Positions 1 to 5,276 of a stretch of DNA of 6,299 nucleotides are shown piece after piece. The notes under the pieces are model-generated. The model worked only from the letters and a program-made list of their open reading frames with translations, was not told the DNA's origin and did not search any database. This DNA comes from Steroidobacteraceae bacterium (lineage in GTDB: Bacteria > Pseudomonadota > Gammaproteobacteria > Steroidobacterales > Steroidobacteraceae), in NCBI GenBank assembly GCA_025927665.1, contig JAICKZ010000193.1, forward strand, positions 1-6,299, in the 5' to 3' direction. Position 1 is the stretch's first letter; every line of letters begins with the position of its first letter. A program made the position numbers and the translations under genes.

Positions 1-205
1 CTGATACTGCATCTGCACCGCGCAATCGCTCAATGGTACCCGCAGGTCGTTGATAGAAACGCAGCGTGTCGCATAAATCAATAAATTGAAATGCAGTTTG
101 CAATAAGTGATAGCCATCTGCACGTCGTCCCACAATGTGGAGAAATAAATTCAGCTTGGCGGGTGCGGGCCAGGGAATATGGGTGCCGAGCGCAACGTTA
201 TTCAT
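1..205 (-). CDS. ispE: 4-diphosphocytidyl-2-C-methyl-D-erythritol kinase (IspE), N-terminal part, cut by window edge
   Basis: IspE is the cytoplasmic GHMP-family kinase that phosphorylates the 2-hydroxyl of CDP-methylerythritol with ATP in the MEP pathway of isoprenoid precursor synthesis. Reading the minus strand from ATG 205-203 gives 68 residues before the window ends. The family signature WPAPAKLNLFL lies at residues 12-22, followed by GRRADGYHLLQTAFQFID at 26-43. K17 and H33 align with E. coli Lys10 and His26 of the substrate site, with a constant offset of seven residues. A GTG at 226-224 is also in frame, just after a TGA at 229-227, and would add seven residues; neither start has a good Shine-Dalgarno sequence, and ATG is preferred because it gives the more usual short N-terminus. 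The gene follows lolB on the same strand after 97 bases, the conserved gammaproteobacterial order. No clear promoter or terminator is visible in that gap. The identification is secure; the C-terminal ATP-binding part is not visible. Confidence 0.95.
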   Translation of the reverse strand, partial: MNNVALGTHIPWPAPAKLNLFLHIVGRRADGYHLLQTAFQFIDLCDTLRFYQRPAGTIERLRGADAVS

Positions 206-304
206 GTTCAATGACAAGCGATTCACTCACTACAAACAATGACATCATCGCAATAACAGATAACAGGAATGTCGCATTGCTGATGCACGTTCGCTACTAC
301 TCAA

Positions 305-862
305 CTAGCGCAACTGCCACTCTTCAATCACCACACGAATTCGCACTTGATCATGTGTAGCGGTGATCTTTCTAGGTAACACGAGCTGATCGATCTGCAT
401 TGAATCGCTATATTCAACTCGCCAACCATCTTGTTGCAGCACTTTGTTTCCATCATTATTCCACGCAAATTCACCTGGAGCTGGGATGCCACGCAACCAG
501 TAACTCAACTGCTTAACGGGCACTGCAGCTCCCAGGCGTGCTTCCAGTTCTCGTAATGCATCATCAGCATCATAGTGAACGCCGTTGCTCAGCGTCAGAT
601 GCAAAACATCACTCAACGTTACCGATACGGCACCGGCACCCAACGGGCCATGTAAGTTAACTTGCGAAACATCGCCATGTTGCTGCCAGATAAAACGGCC
701 AGATCCAGATTGAGCAATTCCCACAATGCCCATACGCCCCTGCGCCGACCAATCACGCATCATGGCGATATTATTGATGGCTGAGCGCGGCTTGGTCGCA
801 GGCTGTGTTACGCAACCACATAACAGCAGCAAGCTCACCGCGATGTATACATTCTTGAACAT
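305..862 (-). CDS. lolB: Outer-membrane lipoprotein insertion protein LolB
   Basis: LolB is the outer-membrane lipoprotein that receives lipoproteins from the periplasmic carrier LolA and places them in the outer membrane. The 185-residue product begins with a short signal peptide and a lipobox (L14-C15-G16-C17), with C17 the likely lipidated residue; V18 at the +2 position fits outer-membrane sorting. Features shared with E. coli LolB include W38 with QGRMG at 41-45, FIWQQ at 57-61, YDADDA at 97-102, YWLRGIP at 121-127, GWRVEY at 146-151 and a C-terminal EEWQL. The P73-L74-G75 loop matches the E. coli loop whose exposed leucine (mature Leu68) is needed for membrane insertion of clients. It is somewhat shorter than E. 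coli LolB (207 residues). It starts 33 bases after the TPR gene on the same strand, so the two are probably cotranscribed. The leader is very AT-rich with no evident Shine-Dalgarno sequence. Identification is firm despite the low sequence conservation usual in this family. Confidence 0.93.
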   Translation of the reverse strand: MFKNVYIAVSLLLLCGCVTQPATKPRSAINNIAMMRDWSAQGRMGIVGIAQSGSGRFIWQQHGDVSQVNLHGPLGAGAVSVTLSDVLHLTLSNGVHYDADDALRELEARLGAAVPVKQLSYWLRGIPAPGEFAWNNDGNKVLQQDGWRVEYSDSMQIDQLVLPRKITATHDQVRIRVVIEEWQLR

Positions 863-881
863 GCACTGACTAATTTAATTA

Positions 882-906
882 CTTAATTTACTGGCTTAAT
901 TTACTG
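882..906. repeat. 12-bp tandem direct repeat across the stop codon of the TPR gene
   Basis: The 12-mer CTTAATTTACTG occurs perfectly at 882-893 and again at 895-906, separated by one base, giving a 13-base period. On the coding (minus) strand the upstream copy holds the last codons and TAA stop of the TPR lipoprotein gene, and the downstream copy lies in the gap before lolB. It looks like a small replication-slippage duplication that left the reading frame unharmed and lengthened the spacer to lolB. No function is claimed. Confidence 0.85.
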
Positions 907-2698
907 ACGTTGGCGCAGTAATTTTCTTGGGAATTTTGAGTTGCTTTTCTGCGCTCTTAACACGTTGCAATAGTTGTTGGTTCTGCGGCGCATGCGTCAA
1001 CCCAACCTGCCATGCCTGTAATGCATCATCATAACGTTTGAGCGACCACAGTACTTCGCCTAAGTGAAAATCGAGATCCGCATCGATGATGCGCTTAACG
1101 GCGCGCTGTAAATAATCCAGTGCGGATGCCGCGCGGCCCATTTTATATTCCGCCCAGCCCATACTGTCGAGGACTGCACCACTGTCAGGTGAGTATTCCA
1201 GCGCGCGTTGAATGTAACCAAGTCCTTCACGAACGGCGCTGGTGCGATCCACCAAGGTGTAACCCAACGCATTTAATGTTATGGGATCAGCGGGGCGCAC
1301 GATGACCAACTCACGCATCGCTTTCACTGCGGATTCGATTTTGTTTAGCTTGACCAATAAGAATGCGCGTGCAAGTTTTAACGATGCTTCATCAGGAAAA
1401 TTAGCAATGGACTGATCGTATAATTCCATTGCGTTCTTGGTGTCACCACTTGCAATCAATAATTCTGCTTGGGCGCGCACCATGTCTAGAAATTTTTCTG
1501 GATTGCCGTCGCCATATTGTTTTAACGAAGCCAGTGCCGGCTCGATCCCATCTTGCTGTGCAATCAATTGTGCCAAGCGGATTTGTGCAGGCAACGCATA
1601 TTCACCTTCCTGTACACGTGAATACAACTGTCGGGCGTTATCGATGGAACCGGTGCGCTCGGATATTTGTGCCATGCCGAAAATGGCTTCGCTGACATGA
1701 GTACCGGAATTCATCAAATGACTATAGCGATCAAAGGCAGATTGAAATTGACCCGTCTGCAAATCCACTTGCGCCAATAACAATATTGCGGTGGCGGCAT
1801 CGGCATTCTTTTCCAACTCTTTTAATAGCTGCACGGCTTCGTCGCCATGACCGGCTTCAAGCAATAACTCCGCGTAGTCAAAGCGAGTTGCGACGGTACT
1901 GTCATTCGCAATGACTCCTTGTGCTGTTGCTAAAGCCTGATCAGTTTGCTCTCCCGCCAACTGCGCTCGCGCCAATGTCATACCTGCAGGTGACCAATAG
2001 GGTGATAGTTCATGAGCGCGTTGCGCTTCGCGTAGCATTAAAGATTGATTGGAGCACTGCGCTGCCAGCTTCGCAACAACGTAATGCGCTTCTGCCACTT
2101 GAGAATATTTATCGGCCAATTTTTCCATGGTTGCAAGCGCCGCACTGGCATCTGCGACTTGAATCTTGGATAACAATTCTAAAAATCCGGAGGCGGGCGT
2201 GATGTACGCCGAACTCAACAATGCGTCCAGATGTTCCGATGCCGTGTCGATTTGATACAACCGCATTGCCGCCAATGCCGCAATCTCGTGAGCTTCCTGG
2301 CTGGTGGGATTAATCACCAACCAACGTTGTGCACTGTGCACTGCGGCTTGCAATTGCACATGCTCGTAATCCGCCAGCGTTGCTTCTCTTGCCAACACTT
2401 CATCGTCACTGCGTTGGGTGGCCAGTTCATACCAATGTGCGGCCTCTATAAAATTTCCGGCATCAAGCGCTTTCTTGGCAGTGTCCCGCATTACCGGCAA
2501 GGTCATCTGTGCCACTGCTGCTTCCTGCAATTGCTCTTGAGGAACTGTCGCGCAACCAGATAGCAATAAACCAGCCAGCGCAACACTGCCAAAGCCACCG
2601 ACAAAACGCTGAAGATCAATCCTGACTCTAATAGACAACACTACACACCACACGATTGCACAGAAAAAATGAGTAACGACTATACCTTCATTTTTCAC
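896..2698 (-). CDS. TPR-repeat outer-membrane lipoprotein of unknown function (start uncertain)
   Basis: This is a 600-residue tetratricopeptide-repeat protein with a lipoprotein signal. The lipobox LLLSGC ends at C49, and A50 at +2 fits outer-membrane sorting, so the mature protein should face the periplasm as a helical scaffold for protein contacts. Helical repeats run from about residue 72 to 585. The C-terminal block is the most typical, with LNALGY at 475-480, YSPDSGAVLDSMGW at 502-515, ALDYLQRA at 526-533 and a final repeat near 543-571. The position next to lolB and divergent from hemA matches the conserved TPR gene at this locus in Pseudomonas; I know of no firmly assigned function. 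The 5' end is unclear. The longest reading starts at GTG 2698, and no in-frame ATG precedes the lipobox. That reading gives an unusually long leader with two hydrophobic stretches (about 11-23 and 35-48). GTG 2641 or TTG 2638 would give a 28-29-residue signal peptide of more normal form. None of these starts has a good ribosome binding site. Confidence 0.85.
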   Translation of the reverse strand: MKNEGIVVTHFFCAIVWCVVLSIRVRIDLQRFVGGFGSVALAGLLLSGCATVPQEQLQEAAVAQMTLPVMRDTAKKALDAGNFIEAAHWYELATQRSDDEVLAREATLADYEHVQLQAAVHSAQRWLVINPTSQEAHEIAALAAMRLYQIDTASEHLDALLSSAYITPASGFLELLSKIQVADASAALATMEKLADKYSQVAEAHYVVAKLAAQCSNQSLMLREAQRAHELSPYWSPAGMTLARAQLAGEQTDQALATAQGVIANDSTVATRFDYAELLLEAGHGDEAVQLLKELEKNADAATAILLLAQVDLQTGQFQSAFDRYSHLMNSGTHVSEAIFGMAQISERTGSIDNARQLYSRVQEGEYALPAQIRLAQLIAQQDGIEPALASLKQYGDGNPEKFLDMVRAQAELLIASGDTKNAMELYDQSIANFPDEASLKLARAFLLVKLNKIESAVKAMRELVIVRPADPITLNALGYTLVDRTSAVREGLGYIQRALEYSPDSGAVLDSMGWAEYKMGRAASALDYLQRAVKRIIDADLDFHLGEVLWSLKRYDDALQAWQVGLTHAPQNQQLLQRVKSAEKQLKIPKKITAPTSVN

Positions 2699-2843
2699 AA
2701 TACGCTGCGTTGAACGAGGCCACCTTCCTGTGAATTTTCCGTAAATTCCGACGCCGCAGCAGAATTAAGACGGTTCGCGGCGGTTTCCTTGTTTTGTTTG
2801 GCGGCATCCGTGACAATCTATTACAAACCATACTAGTCAGACC
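2699..2843. other. Divergent intergenic region between the TPR-lipoprotein gene and hemA
   Basis: These 145 bases must hold the start signals for transcription leaving in both directions, unless promoters lie within the genes. No promoter stands out. On the plus strand, TTGTTT at 2789-2794 with GACAAT at 2812-2817 (17-base spacer), or TTGTTT at 2794-2799 with TCTATT at 2817-2822, are weak sigma-70 candidates for hemA. A perfect dyad, GAATTT-tccgt-AAATTC, occupies 2732-2748 and could be an operator or chance. No Shine-Dalgarno sequence is visible just before the hemA ATG. On the minus strand AGGAAGG lies more than 20 bases before the TPR gene's GTG, too far for normal initiation there. Confidence 0.5.
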
Positions 2844-4124
2844 ATGCCTTTTATCATTGTAGGAATCAATCATCGTACCGCACCCGTGGAGCTCCGCGAA
2901 AAAGTCGTTTTCGCCGAACCCGAGTTGCCGGCTGCACTCACCGAATTACAACAGCTACCGCAAATACGTGAATCATTGATTGTCTCTACCTGTAATCGTA
3001 CCGAACTGTACTGCTATACCGAAAATGAAAATGCGGTGAGTACTTCCGACTCTGCCATTGTCGATTGGCTGGCGCATTGGCATGAAGTCAACGCCACTGA
3101 CATTCATGCATGCATTTATCAACATAGCAGTACCACTGCGATTCGACATGCCTTTGCCGTCGCGTCGGGAATGGACTCGATGATGCTGGGCGAAGCCCAA
3201 ATCCTTGGACAACTTAAAGATGCTTATCGATTGGCACAACAAACACACAGTACTGGCCCATACCTGCATCGATTGTTTCAAGCGGCATTCTCCGCCGCCA
3301 AGCGCGTGCGGACTGAAACACGCATTGGCGCCAATGCCATATCAGTGGCTTCCGCCGCAGTAAGTATGGCGCGCACGGTGTTTGAACATTTGGAACAACG
3401 CACCGCATTATTGGTGGGTGCAGGTGAAACGATCGCGCTGGCCGCACGCTATCTGCACGCCAATGGTGTACGTCGCATGATTGTATGTAATCGTACGTTG
3501 GAACGTGCACAGCGATTGGCCGATGAATTCAATGGCTTTGCAATCACGCTTGATCGACTTGAAACACATCTGCCTGAAGCTGACATTATCATTTCATCCA
3601 CCGCGAGTCCGACGCCATTGATCTCATACAATGCAGTGAAGAGCGCATTAAAGATTCGTCGTCACAAACCCATGTTCATGGTCGACATCGCGGTACCGCG
3701 CGACATTGACCCCGAAGTGTCCAGTCTTTCCGATGTTTATCTTTTTACGATTGATCATTTGCAAAATGTGGTCAGTGATAATCTCGCGGCACGCCAACAA
3801 GCTGCTGTTGGTGCCGAACAACTTCTCGTTGAAGAAGTGCAATTATTTGAACAATATTTACGTACACTAGACGCGGTGCCAACTATTCGCCAATTGCGCG
3901 ATGAAGCTGAAGCATTCAAGGTACATACCATCGAGCAAGCACAGCGCATGCTTACTAATGGTCGTCCTGCGAATGAAGTATTGAGCTTTCTGGCTGACAC
4001 GCTCACACACCGTCTCATCCATGCACCTAGCCAACGCCTGCGCCAAGCAGGCGAACAAGGTGAAACTGATTTAATTCGCGCAGCACAAGAATTGTTTGCG
4101 CTTTCCAATCCAAATAAGCAATGA
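2844..4124 (+). CDS. hemA: Glutamyl-tRNA reductase
   Basis: This is the first enzyme of the C5 route to tetrapyrroles: it reduces glutamyl-tRNA(Glu) with NADPH to glutamate-1-semialdehyde in the cytoplasm. The 426-residue product aligns along its length with E. coli HemA (418 residues). The N-terminal catalytic domain opens with GINHRTAP at 7-14 and carries the nucleophile C50 in STCNRTELY at 48-56; H102, just before VASGMDSMMLGEAQILGQ, matches the catalytic-site histidine. The nucleotide-binding domain follows with VGAGET at 191-196, CNRTLERAQ at 215-223, ADIIISSTASP at 246-256 and VDIAVPRDI at 280-288. A C-terminal helical dimerisation domain contains LTHRLIHAPSQRLR at 387-400. The ATG is chosen because the family motif begins six residues after it, as in homologues; no Shine-Dalgarno sequence is evident. 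The stop codon overlaps the prfA start in ATGA. In enteric bacteria the enzyme is controlled by haem-dependent turnover; nothing in this sequence shows whether that applies here. Confidence 0.98.
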   Translation: MPFIIVGINHRTAPVELREKVVFAEPELPAALTELQQLPQIRESLIVSTCNRTELYCYTENENAVSTSDSAIVDWLAHWHEVNATDIHACIYQHSSTTAIRHAFAVASGMDSMMLGEAQILGQLKDAYRLAQQTHSTGPYLHRLFQAAFSAAKRVRTETRIGANAISVASAAVSMARTVFEHLEQRTALLVGAGETIALAARYLHANGVRRMIVCNRTLERAQRLADEFNGFAITLDRLETHLPEADIIISSTASPTPLISYNAVKSALKIRRHKPMFMVDIAVPRDIDPEVSSLSDVYLFTIDHLQNVVSDNLAARQQAAVGAEQLLVEEVQLFEQYLRTLDAVPTIRQLRDEAEAFKVHTIEQAQRMLTNGRPANEVLSFLADTLTHRLIHAPSQRLRQAGEQGETDLIRAAQELFALSNPNKQ

Positions 4125-5203
4125 AAGATTCCATCAAACATAAACTCGATCGACTTGCAGAGCGTCATAGCGAACTTAGTGCGCTGTTATCGGATGCCGA
4201 TACCATCAATAACAACAATCGCTTTCGTGAATTGTCGATGGAGTATGCAAAGCTCGATCCTGTCGTTACTCGTTATCAAGCATTTCAACAATTGCTAAGT
4301 GAACGTCAAGCCGCACTGGAAATGGCGGAAGGACCGGATCTGGAAATGCGCGACTTAGGTTGGGAGGAACTCAAGAGCTTGGATGCAAAAATTGAAAATG
4401 ACGAAGCTGAACTTTCAAAATTACTGATTCCCAAAGATCCATTGGACAACAGTAACATTTATCTCGAAGTGCGCGCTGGAACGGGTGGCGATGAAGCCGC
4501 CATTTTTGCGGGTGATTTATTTCGCATGTACTCGCGCTATGCAGACAAGCAAGGTTGGCGTGTCGAAGTATTATCAGAAAGCGCCGGTGAACATGGTGGC
4601 TACAAAGAAATCATCAGTCGTATTGAAGGTACGGGCGCATTTTCAAGATTGAAGTTCGAGGCCGGCACGCATCGTGTACAACGTGTTCCGGCCACAGAAG
4701 CACAAGGTCGCATTCATACTTCGGCATGCACTATTGCTGTATTACCTGAAGCGGATGAGATATCCGAGATTGAAATTAACCCAGCGGATTTGCGTATCGA
4801 TACCTATCGTGCATCGGGTGCGGGCGGCCAGCATGTTAACAAGACCGATTCGGCGATTCGTATCACGCATATTCCAACCGGTACGATTGTGGAATGTCAG
4901 GATGAACGTTCACAACACAAAAATCGTTCGCGCGCCATGTCGTTATTAAAGTCACGTTTACTCGCGGCCGAACAAGCCAAGCGCACCCAGAAAGAAGCGG
5001 CATCACGCAAACTTCAAGTGGGTTCTGGTGATCGTTCCGAACGCATTCGTACTTATAATTTTCCACAAGGCCGACTGACTGATCATCGTATCAATCTGAC
5101 CATTTATAAATTGGACATGGTCATGAATGGTGATTTGGATGATGTGATTGGGCCATTGCAGCATGAGTATCAAGCGGAACAATTGGCGCAATTGACTGAA
5201 TAA
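4121..5203 (+). CDS. prfA: Peptide chain release factor 1 (RF1)
   Basis: RF1 recognises UAA and UAG stop codons in the ribosomal A site and triggers hydrolysis of peptidyl-tRNA. The product has 360 residues, the same length as E. coli RF1. Residues 1 to about 105 form the helical domain 1. The codon-recognition region includes VRAGTGGDEAAIFAGDLFRMY at 117-137 and HRVQRVPATEAQGRIHTSA at 184-202; P190-A191-T192 is the RF1-type PxT tripeptide, which separates it from RF2 (SPF). The catalytic loop SGAGGQHVNKTDSA runs 232-245, with G235-G236-Q237 placed at the peptidyl transferase centre; Q237 is the residue normally methylated by PrmC. The ATG overlaps the hemA TGA by 4 bases and the upstream sequence offers only a weak ribosome binding site, so translation is probably coupled to hemA. 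No prmC follows, although it usually does in this lineage; a glycoside hydrolase gene takes that position. No terminator hairpin with a T tract is visible after the stop. Confidence 0.98.
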   Translation: MKDSIKHKLDRLAERHSELSALLSDADTINNNNRFRELSMEYAKLDPVVTRYQAFQQLLSERQAALEMAEGPDLEMRDLGWEELKSLDAKIENDEAELSKLLIPKDPLDNSNIYLEVRAGTGGDEAAIFAGDLFRMYSRYADKQGWRVEVLSESAGEHGGYKEIISRIEGTGAFSRLKFEAGTHRVQRVPATEAQGRIHTSACTIAVLPEADEISEIEINPADLRIDTYRASGAGGQHVNKTDSAIRITHIPTGTIVECQDERSQHKNRSRAMSLLKSRLLAAEQAKRTQKEAASRKLQVGSGDRSERIRTYNFPQGRLTDHRINLTIYKLDMVMNGDLDDVIGPLQHEYQAEQLAQLTE

Positions 5204-5220
5204 CTGCTGAATAAAATAAT
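5192..5220 (+). promoter_or_regulatory. Predicted sigma-70 promoter of the glycoside hydrolase gene
   Basis: TTGACT at 5192-5197 matches five of six bases of the -35 consensus, and AATAAT at 5215-5220 matches five of six of the -10 consensus, with an ideal 17-base spacer. The -35 box lies in the last codons of prfA. Transcription would start near 5227, leaving a leader of about 50 bases before the ATG at 5277. This is the best promoter-like sequence I found in the window and suggests the hydrolase can be expressed apart from hemA-prfA. It is a prediction from consensus matching by eye. Confidence 0.55.
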
Positions 5221-5231
5221 GATGGCAATGC

Positions 5232-5241
5232 AACTTAAGTT
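5232..5241. promoter_or_regulatory. Perfect 10-bp palindrome just after the predicted transcription start; possible operator
   Basis: AACTTAAGTT is a perfect palindrome about 5 to 15 bases after the predicted start of transcription, where a repressor would block the promoter. The symmetry does not extend beyond 10 bases, and it resembles no operator I can name, so chance remains likely in this AT-rich stretch. Confidence 0.2.
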
Positions 5242-5263
5242 CGGCATGCACAAACGAACATAA

Positions 5264-5268
5264 AGAGG
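5264..5268 (+). promoter_or_regulatory. Shine-Dalgarno sequence of the glycoside hydrolase gene
   Basis: AGAGG, within AAAGAGG, ends eight bases before the ATG at 5277. An in-frame TGA at 5271-5273 excludes any start further upstream, so this site fixes the start codon. It is the only clear Shine-Dalgarno sequence I see before any gene in the window. Confidence 0.75.
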
Positions 5269-5276
5269 CTTGACTG

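Noticed and set aside
91..360. Plus-strand open frame of 89 codons
   Set aside because: It lies opposite ispE and the end of lolB, both recognised by family motifs, and its translation shows no recognisable family feature.
2231..2563. Plus-strand open frame of 110 codons, and similar ones at 1429-1695 and 1921-2202
   Set aside because: All are antisense shadows of the TPR gene, whose frame shows clear repeats throughout.
2752..2782. CGCCGC / GCGGCG inverted repeat before hemA as a regulatory hairpin
   Set aside because: The six-base arms are separated by 19 bases with no further pairing, and simple CG-rich repeats of this kind arise by chance.
2789..2822. Sigma-70 promoter for hemA
   Set aside because: Two overlapping candidates exist, each with a weak -35 match and only 4/6 at -10, so neither is listed as a separate feature.
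3755..4168. Minus-strand open frame of 137 codons, plus others at 2973-3281 and 3214-3510
   Set aside because: They run antisense to hemA, which is intact and conserved; their composition (rich in Arg, Ser and Cys) is typical of a shadow frame.
5239..5259. Inverted repeat GTTCG / CGAAC after prfA as a terminator
   Set aside because: The stem is only 5 bases with an 11-base loop and no T tract follows; it also lies inside the likely leader of the hydrolase.
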